From: Dichomitus squalens LYAD-421 SS1 | Lineage: Eukaryota; Basidiomycota; Agaricomycetes; Polyporales; Polyporaceae | Assembly: GCF_000275845.1 (NCBI RefSeq) | Contig: NW_006766902.1 | Coordinates: forward strand, 123,765 to 187,764 | Direction: 5' to 3' | DNA: 64,000 nt | Shown: positions 34,921-47,195 of the stretch, piece after piece | Numbering within the stretch: the stretch's first letter is position 1 | Layout of the letters: each line of letters opens with the position of its first letter | The notes under the pieces: generated by a model | Database searches by the model: none | What the model was told of the DNA's origin: nothing | Seen by the model: the letters and a program-made list of their open reading frames with translations, nothing else | Translations under genes and position numbers: made by a program

Positions 34921-37900
34921 CTACCCGCCGCGGCGCATCGTCCACTGCGCATGCACCTCCCTCAACACCTTCAAGAACTTCTTCACCTGCATTCCCGTCG
35001 TCACCGGCGGCTTCTCGTCCAACATGCCCATCACCCTCCCGTCCGCGCCCCTCGTCCCGCCCTCCCCATACATCCCCACGAGCTCCAGGACCTCCTCGCA
35101 CTCCTCTCCCCACTCTTGCTTCAGATTGAACGCCTTGATCACCTGCTGCTTGTTGATGGTCACGCCCCCTGCGCCCTGGAGGTCCGCCGGAGTGGCGCTC
35201 CCGACGAAGCGCGTCTGGACGGAGCGGACGTAACGGTACTGCTCGAGCTGCTCGCGCATCGTCAGCAGCTCTCGGCGCGCCTGCACAAAGGCACTCCACT
35301 TGGGCTCGGTTGAGATGATGCCCCTAATGTACTTGCCCACGGCGTTGTCGAGCTCGGTCGACGCCTGCCCGGAGAGCGTGGGGGCCATCGTCATCGCGGA
35401 GGGGGCCATTGTCGTGACGTCGGGCGGTGGGGCCGGCGCTGAGAGGGTAGGGAGGGAGGTGGAGAGGGAAAGGGGGAGGGACGGAAGCGCGAGGTTTGTC
35501 TGCGACGCAGGGGTCGTGCTCGCCTCGCTCGGTTGCGGCGTGGGCAGGCTGAACGCGCCGGCGTCGTATCGCCCGAACGCGCTCGAGCTCGCCATGGAGG
35601 ACGCGCCGAACGCTCCCGTCGTCGAGGATCCTCCAAAACCCGCGGCTGCAGGTTTGCTAGCATATGCCTCGAATCCAGACACGGAGCGTTGGCCGGTGGT
35701 GGTTGTAGTAGTGGTTACGGGGGCGGTGCGGGTGTCGCTGAAGGGGAACGCCCCCGGGCGGCTTGGGACTGGGGAAACGGAATGCTCGGTGAGCTGCTGC
35801 TGAGCCTGAGTCTGGCTCTGCGGGACTTGAAGCCTGTCAAGCTTCGCTCTCTTGGGAGGCGAAGGACCCACGCTGGACGCAGATACGGAGCGAGAAGGCG
35901 TGGAAGAAGCTATAGAGGTATACGCATGACTCTGTGTCTGCGGGAACATAGACGACTGCGAAGGCTGCACGGAGGAAGGGACGCGCGACTGTATACGTCC
36001 CTGCTGAGGTGTAGCTGCCTCTGGGGACTCGAGGGAGATGGAGGACGTCTGCCCATGCATGCGCTCGTGCGATGGCGGCTGGGACGCTTGTGCTTGCGAG
36101 GTATACGACGCTGTCCGGAAGTGCCCCGCACTAGCAGACATCACACTAGGCGACCTGCGCCTCAAGGGCGAGAACCCCTCGCGATCGTCGTACTGCTGGT
36201 GCCCTGCAGGTTGTGCGGGCTGCGACGCGACAGACCGCACAGACTGCACGCTCGACGAGCGCGGTCGTTTCTTCGGCGACGACGCCGACGACTCCACGTC
36301 GAACTTGTGCTCCGACGGCGAAGGCGACATGAAGTCGTCTTGTTCCTGATCAAGGTCCGCACTGAACAGGCTCGAGTGGCTCGGTCGTTTCTGTCCGGAG
36401 AAGTTCATCTGCAATGGCGCAGGGGACGGCGAGGTCATCGAGTCCGTGATGGGCGTAAGCAGGTCCCGAGGGGGCGAGCTCGGGATCTGGGGCGGCTGCT
36501 GGCCTGCAGGCGGGGGGTTCTAAGGGCAGAATCGGTGAGATCGCGTCACGTACAGAGCCGCAGACGGTACGACACCTCGACACTCACGTCCTCGACGAAT
36601 ATCTCGAGCGTCCGCTCCGGCGACACCTTCAAGTTCGCCGGCTGGCACACGTGCCGCCCGTCGTCCAGGATCCGCAGGAACAGCTGCTTGTACCTGCCCC
36701 GCATTGTGTACACCTTCGCCCGCCCTGTTCGTTCGCAAGACCCCCATCGCACACATCGCACACCACAAATCATACGTCAGTCGCTTAAATCTTTCATCAA
36801 ATCACATCATACGAAACACTCACCATCGATCCTCGACGGTCCCCGCTGCAGCTCCTCCGACACCTCCTGCGCGTCCGCCCACATCCCCGTATCACCCGGA
36901 TCCGCCGGGCGGAGCGGCACGCGCACCTCGGTCAGCATCTCCTCCCCGCTGCGCTTGTCCTCGATGAGCAGCGTCAGGACGCGCACCACACGGACCGGTG
37001 GTTGCGGGACGGGAGGTGGGGCATGTGCAGATGGGGGATAGTAGGACTGCGGCGGAGGTTGAGATTGGGAGTGGTCATGGCTGTGTCCATGTCGGTGCGA
37101 ACGGGGCTTGTGCCGCTTCTCTTTCGAAGGGGCAGGAGCGGGAGCGGGAGATGGGGAGTACGCGTAAGCGGGGGCAGGCTGTGGAGGCTGAGAGGGAGGA
37201 GGGCCGGGGTCGAAGTAGGTATCCTCGGGAAAGTCGTAGGAGGTATCGCCGTTGTAGTATTGCTGAGGCTGGGGACGAGGGGGAGGGGGAGGGTAAGGGT
37301 ATCCGTGGCTGGCGTTGTACATGTGGGGGGTATCCTTGCGCTTGCCCGAGCGTGAGCTGCGGCTTCGATTGTCCGGATTAGGCGCGGGGGAGGGGCCCCG
37401 GTGCGCGTATAATTGTTGCTGAGGCGGTGGGTGATTAGTATATCCGTGATGCGAAGCTGCCTGGGGAGTAGACGCAGACGCAGATGAAGGAGAAGGAGAA
37501 GGAGAAGCAGCGGAGGCAGCAGCACCCGCGGCCTGCTGCTGCTTCGCCCGATTCGCAGGCGCACTCTCGCGGATCTTCTCGTAATCATACCGGTAGTACG
37601 ACGTCCTGGGCTGCATGTCCGCAGATGCAGTACCCTGCATGGCCTGCGCGTGTGTCTGTCCGTGCTGCTGCTGGCGGCTGCCCTGGTTCCGCGACCGCGA
37701 TCGCGATCGCGTCTCCTCCGGCGCCCCGATGCGGTATGCTGCTCCGTAGGGACCCTCCTGGACATGGGGTGGCGTGCCCGTCGCAGAGGGGTCGTTCGTA
37801 TATGCACGCACACGGAACGCGGTTCGTTGCAGGGGCGCCCCCGGGTGGGGTTGGACCGGGGGGTATGGCTGGCCATGGGGCGCGGGCGCTGGCTGGATCG

Positions 37901-38249
37901 GGACTGCTTTGTCTCGGTCTTTGCCTTTGCGCGAGGGGTCTGCGGATTTCTCCTTCGGCCTCTCTTTCTCCTTCCCCTTGGAAGACTTTGTCTTCGAGGT
38001 ATGTGGTGTGTCACCATGAAATCCTGCGGGTGTGGAATAGTGCCGCGACGGAGTGGGAGAAGAAGATGGTTGATGAGCGGGTTGGGCAGCGTGGGCGCCG
38101 AAGCCGACGGGCTGGCGGAGCAAATGTGCACCAGAAGAAGCAATATGTTGGCTGGAGGAGGGGTGCAAGGCGTTTGAAGACGCTTGCCATGAAGAAGCAG
38201 GAGAGATGCTCTCAGTGTCAGAACCTGGCGAATGCGGCCGGAACGGTCT
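34921..38249 (-). CDS. Large low-complexity protein with one conserved central segment
   Basis: Three exons give over 1,000 residues. The first coding exon seen begins after an acceptor at 38250 (RPFRPHSPGSDTESISPASS), so the true start lies in an upstream exon I could not place. It is dominated by Pro, Ser, Gln and Lys runs and contains RSRSRSRNQGSRQQQ. The only ordered part spans the first intron: RVVRVLTLLIEDKRSGEEML, LRPADPGDTGMWADAQEV, then KVYTMRGRYKQLFLRILDD and CQPANLKVSPERTLEIFVED. The last exon starts NPPPAGQQPPQIPSSPPRDL, is Ser-, Gln- and Thr-rich, and ends in a predicted helical part (VRSVQTRFVGSATPADLQ, EVLELVGMYGEGG, FLKVLREVHAQWTM). I do not recognise the conserved segment. 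Long disordered regions around one folded piece suggest a nuclear regulator or scaffold. I considered a velvet domain and rejected it. Confidence 0.75.
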
Positions 38250-41210
38250 CTACAAGGTTTATCGGTAAGATGATCGGCTCAATTACTCTCGATGGACACA
38301 CACGACGTACCGGCGAGGGCTCCCTACTACTCCTGATTGGTGTGATAAGATGTCGTCAGCTTTTACACGCCAGAAAATGGGAGAGGTAGCGATGATGGGT
38401 TCAGCCGCATCAAAACCAGAGATAAACATGTCCAATTCAGGGCATCACGACATGCATATCAGATTAGTCTATCCCAAATCCTGTACACAACAATGTCAAG
38501 TAATTGCGAGCATCTTCACCGTCCACCGCCACTCCTGTTGTGAATCCGTTTGTAGTAGGACACTTGCCCTTGACAATGGGTGCTTTCCCTAGCAAAACTT
38601 CACAAGTCTTCACGGTAGCCACAGCGGACGACAATACAAATGCTCACACTTACTTTACAGTTATTTCACAGGAATTGCGGTAGACTATCGAGTTATGCAC
38701 GCCGTGCATGGCAGTCAGGTATCTCTAAAATGTGGAAATGTTGTGTCTCCTGTCCCCACGTGCAGAGATACACCCTGAGCCGTTGCAATCCCTCAAAGCA
38801 GAAGAATAGGTACCAATATATGGAGCGCTCTTTCCGCATCCTTCTGTGAAGAAAGCACGGGAGGGCGCGCAGGCGCACAGACATGGAAGGTTCACGAGGG
38901 ACAAATGTAGGGAAAACTCACGTGGACCGGTCACTCATGTCAGTCTTGTAGGCCGTCTCCGCGCTAAAAGTAGCCAGGAAAGGAGCCCTAGGAGGGTTAT
39001 GTGTAGGACAGTTGTGTGGATGAGAGTTGTGTGGAGGAGAATAGTGGATTGTGGGTGTCGCGATAATCGTTTTGTGGGTCGTCAGGAAACGTAGGGGTAG
39101 ACACTAGAACGAACAAGCATAAGTTATCGCAGAAGAGGTGTCCAGCGAGAGCGTAGCCAGAACAGAGAAAGGCTCGGAGCAGCCGTCTATACGACCGTGA
39201 GCTCGACCAGGCTCGCGCTCGAGTGCAGAGCCATCCCAACATCGCCACACAACTCGGTTCCCTTTTTCCTTTTTGGGAGAACAATGGCTCTCGCCACGAT
39301 CCCGTGATCAACGTTCAGCTGTGTCGCGTCTTCTCCAAGGCGTCTACTCCACCAGCGAAGCGCGAGGTCATCGAGTTAAGGTACACCGTTCGTCCCGTTT
39401 GCCAGTGGTACTACAATATCATGGAACTACAATATGCCTATCTCTATTCACTGTGGCTCATCTCATTCGAACTCTGGTTCTGACGATTAGGTTGGCTCTT
39501 CAAGCTGAGGAATCGGAGCTCCGAGTCCCGCCGCTCCCTGGTGCCAACATCAATACAAGCTCATTGGTGATACATCATGATGTACATCTCAACACGTCCT
39601 CCTCAATTTACAGCGATGCAGGTGAAGGATCCAAAAAGGCGCCAATGTTAGCGCGAGTGTCGTGGTAAGTAAGAAATGATCCTCCACTCCTCCTATTCGC
39701 TAACACATCCATTTGACCTTGTGACACGAAGTAGCAACGATAAGTCCAAAAGTGATTGCTTCAGCGCGTCTGCAGAGCAAGAAGGGGAAGCCTCTCACCA
39801 TCGACCGGGCCGCGCAGGACGCACTCCGGTCTCAAAGCAGCAGATGGACTGACTCCAGGTGGACGCGCCTATTGATGAGCTCGCACCGGAGCTCAAAGAG
39901 GGCCTCTGACGTATCTAGGAAAGAATACGCAATTATACTGAGTCCAGACAGCTGCGAAAAAGGACGAACAAAGCATAGGATCGACGCCTTCACATTCCGG
40001 CAACCATTCCTTGACATCCCACAAAGCTTGCACCACCGCGGCTCCAACGGTAAGGTCTAAGTCCGTCTCAATCCTGCGTGGAGTCCTCGTGGACATGCGT
40101 CGTGCACACAAAGTATACTGTAGGCATCGAGCGTGTGCCGCTGGATGTTTGTTTTGGTGTCCGACACCGTCTTCCGCAAAAGAGTCCAGCATCTTTCGCT
40201 TCTCCTGGGCCCTGGCGAGCTCTACCCAGGCACTCAAGGTGATCCCAGAGTTAAACTACTAGTCCGTCGTTGATAGTTGATCCTACAGCACAAAGATGGC
40301 GGTACCTGTGAGCCGTATGAGAAATGCGATGTTGAATGCGATGGGACGCACAGTTCTCGTACTCCTCTTCCAACGCGAACTCATAAAATGCAAGCCGGGA
40401 TTCGGCTAGACATCCTATGAAACTTAGCTGAGCTTTCAGGGGAGAAGAGGGTGGCTGGCAGGCGGAGGTGCCGCCATGTTCCCGCTCTTATAGCTGACCT
40501 GGGTCTCGATGCCACATTGGCACAGCCCAGCTGACCGTGCTCCTAAGGCGCAGGGTTTGAACTGTAAGCGTCGCTTCAAAACCTAGATCACATGAACTCG
40601 TGAAAAGCCTGAGAGAATGCCTATGTACCATAAACAACACGCTGCAAGTCGTAAGGAGAAGTTTTCATGCTGCTCCCAAGAGACAAACGGGCCAGGGCCA
40701 ACAGGTCAGTTCGTGATTGATCGGGACCTACAAAACAAGGTTAGTCATGCGGCAAGGTAGGATGGACACTGGCACGTACATGCAAGATCGTGACGAATCA
40801 CAAGCAGAAGCTCATGTCCATTTGACCGGAGTCAGTGAACGAACTACCCAATGCGCACTATGTATGCCTAGGTTTGGATGCATGGCAAGTCTCGAAGCCG
40901 TGCTGCGGTAGACTAAAAGTGTGCGCCAGGTGGACTGCGGTAGGTGTTGCGAGTCGTTTATGCTCCTTCTGCACCGACTGAGCTTCAGAGGTTTAGCTTC
41001 GTAGTGACGGGAATTGCTCTAACACAGTGATCCACACGTGAGGGCCAGTCCTCCGTGTATTCACCGCTCTGCATTGCGGGCCAAGCTACCAGTATAACCA
41101 CGTGTACATACTTCACATTTATTGATCGTATATCATGGGTAGATCATCCTGCGAAAAATTGAGTCGGGGAACGCGCCGTAGGTTAGCACATGTGAATGTT
41201 ACCTAACGAC
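38250..41210. other. Gene-poor region with weak open frames
   Basis: The left end should contain the missing first exon and promoter of the large - strand gene. A - strand frame at 39893-40237 (AVVQALWDVKEWLPECEG) and a + strand frame at 39273-39668 are the best candidates but have no domain or clean exon chain. A short GTTGTGTGGA-type repeat is at about 39008-39040. From 40300 to 41150 nothing is seen. Confidence 0.4.
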
Positions 41211-43970
41211 TTAAATGAAGGCTTGTGCTTGCAGGTTCCATATTTTCGCATACTCTCCCCCTTGCTTCAACAGCTCCTCGTGGGTTCCAGATTCGATGAC
41301 CACTGTGTCATTCATATACCTGTTGTCATATGCATAGCAATCAGCGCCCAATGCTTCCGTTGACATGTCTTCAGACAACTAACAAGATCAAGTCCGCATG
41401 ACGAGTGAGGTTCCCGAATCGATGAGACGAGAAGAGCATTGTCTTGCTTCCGCGCAAATCGCGCAGCCGATCAAAGAGGTCTGCAGATGCTCGTAAATCT
41501 CCTGGCTAGTAGTCATACAGAACCAAGGCTTCACAGCTTACCATGTTCGGCCAAAGGGTCGAGAGAGGCGCTCGGCTCGTCGAAAAGCAACAGACCAACT
41601 TTGGCTTCCTCGGACACTACGGAACGCATAAAAGTCCGTGCGCTAGCGAGGAAACCGAGTCAATGTTCGTTCCCAGATGCGCTCGTGCGAAAATCATCAA
41701 ACACCTACACAGCAAGCCTCTGCATCTGGCCTCCACTGAGCGCAGACGTGCTCGAGGACTTCAGACCCCCTGCATTCCGAATGGCGCTATAGTCCACATT
41801 ACGACCGAACAGCGTCTTCGTGCCTTCTGGCAATCCGGCGTGGTAATCGCGTACGGGTCGATCCAGGTAGGTGTCGAATCCTTCTGGGAGCTTCTCGATG
41901 AACTCCTCTACGCCTCCGAGGCGTGCTGCGAGGCGAATGTGGTCCTCGTCCGTAGCAGCAGAAGGATCGCCTACCGCGATATTGTCACGTATCTGCGTAG
42001 AATGGGGTCAGAATCGGTGTAGAGGCACAAGCATCTACACTTAACGCCCACCGATAGCGGGAAATGGGTAAAGTCCTGGAAAAGGACTGAAATGGCCTGA
42101 CGGAGATCGTGCAGCCTCAGTGTCCGGATGTCGTGTCCGCCAACTAGAATTTGCCCTTCGACAGGGTCGTACAGCCGCGCGATGAGCTTCAGGATCGTGC
42201 TCTTCCCGGAACCGTTCACGCCGACAATAACCTGCTCTGTGCACATGAACTCTGTAACTCGACATCGACAATGTCGGTACGTACGCAGAGCTGCCCGGGG
42301 GATAGCGCAAAAGAAACATTACGCAATGCATGCTTGTCGGCCCCTGGAAATTTGAAAGAGACATTCCTGCGCACATGGCCGCTCAGCTCCGTGTTGCATT
42401 CGGCAATAGAGCCATGTACCTGAATTCCAAGGAGATGCCATATTTGATTTGCGAAGCGTCCTCCGGAAATGGGACGGTCCCATCTGCGATCTTGTTCTTG
42501 ATCTTGTCCACTTCGTACAACTTGCGCACGGCAGCCAGCTGATCGCTCACAGACGAGGTCGAGTTCAGGAGGTCATGCATGTTGCTAATGAAGCTCATCG
42601 TAGACTCTTGGATCAGGTGAAGAGAAGCGAGCGAAACGGGCATATTCGCTGGGTACTGGATTGCACGCAACGTGAAGACGAACTACAATCCCGACACGTA
42701 TGAGCATAAAATGTCCCAAGAGGGCATTTCGAGCACGCATACACACCTGTGGAATTTGGCGCAGTGGGTCCTCAAGGATGCTCCAGAAGCCGAAGTGCCG
42801 TCGCATAGGTTGCCTTCGCAGCCATTCCCTGAAATCGGCCGCTCGGTCCCCTACTTGGTCCGAGGCTTTCTTGAACTCTAAATATCACGGTGAAGGTAGG
42901 TACATACACTTTTTAGCTCGTGTTGTGTCTTACCTGCAGATGCATATTCGGCCAGATTTCCCGCTACGACTTCCTTCCTGTGTGAGGGGTCGCCTATGAC
43001 GCGCCTCCAGCCCTCCATCCGAACGTAGTCTTCATTCGTTGTGGTCGCAGCCCACACTATAGCCATGTACGGGACGAAGTCAGCATCGCAAGATGAAGGG
43101 CTCCGGTAGAACATGCCTACCTCGGGCCATCTGGAAAGCGTTGATCGCGGACACCCATTGTGCCCCCTGCGAGGACAGCGTGAGAGCACAAAGGAGTATT
43201 CCGTCTCTCTGTCCACGTAAGACTTGTAGTAGAACGAACGCCTGGGCCGTCAGCTGGAAGCCGGCCCGCAGGAACGTGGCTGCCTTCTGCAATGTTTCGA
43301 ACGCGACCGTACGCCCGAAGGCCTCAGAGGATACCTCATCAAGTTGGCGCTGTACGCTCGTCGTCTCGTAAGTCGGAACATCCAGCCGCGCGCGTGCGTG
43401 GAACAGGCGGACGCCATAGTACCGGCGGATCCGAGCGATCAAAGGTTCTTCGATGCGGAACTTGATTACCAACATAAGACGCAACCCCAAGCTACAGGCT
43501 ATACGCCCTGCGGAGATCTGGACAAGACGGTCTTTGTCGATAGTGCGAGTATCGATCGCAACTTGCATCTGTATGCTCTCAAAGAGCGTACCTCGTTGAG
43601 AAGAAACCCAGAGATACGCACAATGTCCAAAAGCTGCCCTTGGTACCTGGCGAGCCCGTGAGTGGTACAGATCGACGAACCGTCCGATGACTTACCAAAG
43701 ACCTGCTGCCGGGAAAATAGCTTGTCCAAGCTCGACAAGAGCATAGATGAAGAGCAAGAACGCGCATGTCGGGATGTTTATCACGTCCTTGATCATCCGC
43801 CAGACATACGGCAGCCCTTCGAGCAGCTCTAGATACCTTTCCAGCTTCACAGAGCCCGGGATGCGGGAGAGCTTCGGCTCGCGTTCCTCGTATAGGTCCC
43901 ATACGCCGATCTTGGTATGCCTTACGCGTCGTGTGTCGTTCGGGTCGAAGATCCCTTCCCGGCCCGAGAA
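41211..43970 (-). CDS. ABC exporter with one transmembrane half and one nucleotide-binding domain
   Basis: It pumps an unknown substrate across a membrane using ATP. The spliced product has about 700 residues. Its first visible exon begins FSGREGIFDPNDTRRVRHTK after an acceptor at 43971, so the start codon is unresolved. The membrane half includes VINIPTCAFLLFIYALVE, GRIACSLGLRLMLVIKFRIE and RAGFQLTAQAFVLLQVLRG. The nucleotide-binding domain is complete: Walker A GVNGSGKST, Q-loop SVLFQDFTHF, signature LSGGQMQRLAV, Walker B LLLFDEP with D-loop SASLDP, and H-loop SSHRF. The end is ESGTHEELLKQGGEYAKIW, as in ABCB-type exporters. At least ten short introns interrupt it, several inside the conserved motifs (after the signature, and between D-loop and H-loop). 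It looks functional. A half-transporter of this type must dimerise. The mitochondrial carrier gene lies upstream on the same strand. Confidence 0.83.
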
Positions 43971-44656
43971 CTACTTGCGGCCTCGTCCTAGCATTTTGGC
44001 TTTTCGATGCAGTCAGTATCCCTCTGCTGGATCAGAGGAGGGACCAGGAAATGGGTGCGTTTTATACTGGAAGGAATCGGTACCGACTGCGGAACAGGCA
44101 GGCCACACAAGCCGAAGTTGTGACAGGAGGGTGAGTCATAGCGAGCCATCATACGCGGAGGCAATGAAGTCCTCAGAAGCACCACGGTTTGCGCAGCCTA
44201 TCTCGTGCCCAGTCCTTCGTGGTGTCAGCTGCGGCTGAGTTCGACGTGGTCAGGAAAGGTGATCAGCGCTCATCCTGCAGCGGACGTGTGACATGGCTGC
44301 AAGAACTCACCTACGATATACGTGGACAGGCATCGGTGCGCCTATAGGTGTAGGATATGATTCGATACCATAGACGTCAATCCCAATGCTTGTGCGCACT
44401 ACGAGGTTGGTGGTATTGGACCGACCGACGTGTGCCTACTGCGGGCGCCTGGATCGAGATGACATCACAGGACACTCGTTTGTCTGGACGTCTCGGAAAT
44501 CTGACCTATCCCCGCAGCGACGGTCGAGTATCTCAAATCCTACGCAGCTCGGAGAATTTAGCCGTAAGAGCGATCAACATCACCCGTACGGCAAGGGTAG
44601 GACCACTACTGCGTATGGACCAAAGCATCTATAGCAGCGTATCATAGGCAAAGCCC
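43971..44656. other. Intergenic stretch between the ABC exporter and the carrier
   Basis: No separate gene. It probably contains the first exon and promoter of the exporter. A candidate ATG at about 44000 opens a short frame ending in the acceptor-like GCAAGTAG. Confidence 0.4.
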
Positions 44657-46119
44657 TCACATAGCCTCTATACCAAATAGGTATCTCACTCGCTCAAATA
44701 TCAGGAATGTCAAGATAGTATGCGTCCCGAGCTAGACGAAGAAGTAACCATCGTCAGTCAGACATCTGAGCAGGAAGAGATGGCACGATGGACGTACTCT
44801 GGCCCAGCACATGCCAAATCCCTTGTAGAATCCGAACAAGCCCTCCTTCGCCGTGATTTGCCGGACACAGTCCAACGCGCCCTTGAACTCGTGATTCTTG
44901 TCGTTCATCAGCCTCACCTTGACAACATCTAGCAGCGGGAAGCACGTCAACATACCTTCTGCCCGAGAGACGGAGGAGATACTCACCGACCGGATTCGAG
45001 GTGACCGAACAGAAGAAGCTGCACAGCGCCCCGGACAGCTTCAGTGCATCTCCTCAGCAACGGGCTCACGGCAAACAGGCTTACCCAGCAAACGTGCTTG
45101 CCACGAAGTGGAGCGGGACGCCCTCTTGCATGATCCCACGCCTCTTCAGGGACTGCTTGATCTGGTCATACGAGCATATCTGCGTCGCGGACAGCACGAT
45201 GCCTCGCACCGTGGTCGGCCACACCCCGCGATACAGCGCGCGCAGACCACCAGTACCAGGCGATATCCTAGTGGCCACCGCTGCTTGCGCGCCGTCTTGG
45301 TATATGGTTGCGAACGCGTGTCGCATGTTCCGGTAGGGACTGCCGTTCGGATAGTAGGCCTGCATGCGGACTGGAGGGCGCACAGACGTGAGCGTTGACG
45401 CGTATTCAACAACGGAGATGACGGGCCTTTCACGAGGTCTGCGGGGTTGGCGAGGGCGCTGCCTATCGTCGCTGCGATGGACGCAGACATGATCTTCAAC
45501 GGCAAGCCCTCCTTGGACAGCGCGCCCCTGCTCGCGTCATGCAATCTGGGAGGGATTCTATCAGCCCTGCTGGCATACATGGCACGCGATCCGTGCGACT
45601 GACTTGTCCTTGAACAGCTCGTAGGTGCCCATGCGAATGCCGGAGTAGACGACTTCTCGGAGCATGCTTGCTGACATCCCGCCTCCAAGGCTGCGAATGC
45701 CCTCTTTCCGAGCCATCTCCACGCCCACCGACCAGAACGCATTCGCGCGACCTCCCGGAGCTAGAAACACATTTCATTAGTTGCTCGCGTTCTGTTACAT
45801 GGCCGGGGCATGCGTACCTTGAGTCCGAAGCTGTTGCCGGACCTTGATACTGGACGGCGTAAGCGGTCAGCGTCTGATGTACGACCAACTTGATATTTAC
45901 TTACATGTCAGTAGGATTGCATATCGCAGACGACGCCATGTCTACGGAGCATGTCCTCTTAGCATAACATGCTTCGCATGAGTCGATGTAGACATACGTA
46001 CTGGCAAATGCGGCGCCTGCGAATTTCAACGCATATTGCGTGTTCTGCCCCCGACGTTCAACCACCGCGACCTTCTCCTCACGGGGAGTTACAGTCATCG
46101 TTGTGGACGCGGATGCCAT
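44657..46119 (-). CDS. Mitochondrial carrier family protein (UCP/dicarboxylate-type)
   Basis: A six-helix exchanger of the inner mitochondrial membrane. It starts at the ATG at 46119 (MASASTTMTVTPREEK). The three tandem carrier repeats each carry the P-x-[D/E]-x-x-[K/R] signature: CNPTD then IKVRQQLRTQ, ANPADLVK then VRMQAYYPNG, and SNPVDVVKVRLMND. Conserved follow-on motifs are GIRSLGGGMSASMLREVVYSG, GLRALYRGVWPTTVRGIVLS and GLFGFYKGFG. The last exon (LGTHTILTFLIFERVRYLFG) ends at the TGA at 44657. Exon joins are GT-AG; for example FA/DALKLSGALCSFF uses an acceptor near 45050. The sequence is closest in style to uncoupling, dicarboxylate and oxoglutarate carriers, but the substrate-contact residues were not compared, so the substrate is left open. 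No break is seen. Confidence 0.87.
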
Positions 46120-47195
46120 TGTTGCACGAGGGGGCGTGGCCTCTGTGGGAGCGTCAGTACAGATAGGATGTGTAATGGCCGGCGGTGCCCCTTCGATGAC
46201 GAAAACCTTGGACAGCTCTCCCCGCACTAGAAGTCGGAGGCGGGCACGGTATGTGGTAGCGGTAGCTCAAGAGACAATGTAGCCGGCAATGCCGCCCTCA
46301 TTATACGCGGGTCCTGCGAAATCGGGATAGGCGGGCGGACGTGCTCAGATGCTTGGTCAAGTGACCGTGGCGGCCATGATCCATCTCAGGGGACATGCGC
46401 TGTCGGCGTTCGGCTCTCCGTCCTACCGCAGACAGAGCATTGGGCACGTCGGCCAACGGGGTCGCTCTCGTTGCACTCTGCAGTGCAGCATGCGATGCGG
46501 CAAAGCAGAGAGGTTGCGAGAGATGGAGATGAATTCGGAATGGCGTGTAAGACGCGATCTTTGCGATGGTATGGCGGGGAGAAATGATTGGCTGGCACAG
46601 GTTTCCGGTCGGATAGATATGTCCTATAGGCTGCGCTGCATTGCATACCAGCCGTCAATTCGGATATGAGGAGGCATAACCAGCAGGCAGCAAGGATCGA
46701 GGGTGGCCAGTGCAGGCATAGTTGCGGCCAATTGCACGTTATGCGTTGAACAGCAGAGATCTGATAGGCGCGCATACATTCAAGTCGACGTCACAACAAC
46801 GTGCGCGCGTCGGACGCTCCCTTGTCTACCAACCATCGCACCAATATGTCTGTTGCGCCATTATAGTATCTGCGCATACGAATCGAAGAATCATACTTAG
46901 TAACCATTGAAGCTTAGAGGCCCAGTCAGTCGGATTTCAGCTCGTACGAACCGCTTGCCTGCAGAAGTGCTCGACGGTAAGCATCTATCGCAGAACGAAG
47001 AGATTTGATTACTACGCTAAAAATACACCTGCGCTGTAGCAGTCATCATAGTAGTGCATAAGGCGTAGATGCATACTCCCACGTCCCTGCCGCGGTCCAC
47101 GAATAGGAGGATGTGCATATCTGTGACGAACATCGTTGTATCAGTGTGTGCGTCGATGTCGGCCTAGGAAGAGGTGCGTACCAAGCGAAAGGCAA
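46120..47195. other. Intergenic region
   Basis: Upstream region of the carrier gene and 3' flank of the J-domain-like gene. A - strand frame at 46386-46775 has no recognisable motif. Nothing else is seen. Confidence 0.45.

Noticed and set aside
36600..37000. Velvet-domain protein for the large low-complexity gene
   Set aside because: The proline-rich layout is reminiscent, but the ordered segment lacks the velvet core motifs.
35533..37041. 502-codon + strand open frame
   Set aside because: Antisense to the large low-complexity gene. Its Arg-rich composition is a by-product of the sense codons.
36974..38143. 389-codon - strand open frame
   Set aside because: Same strand as the low-complexity gene but a different frame. 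It breaks the conserved segment and does not join the next exon.
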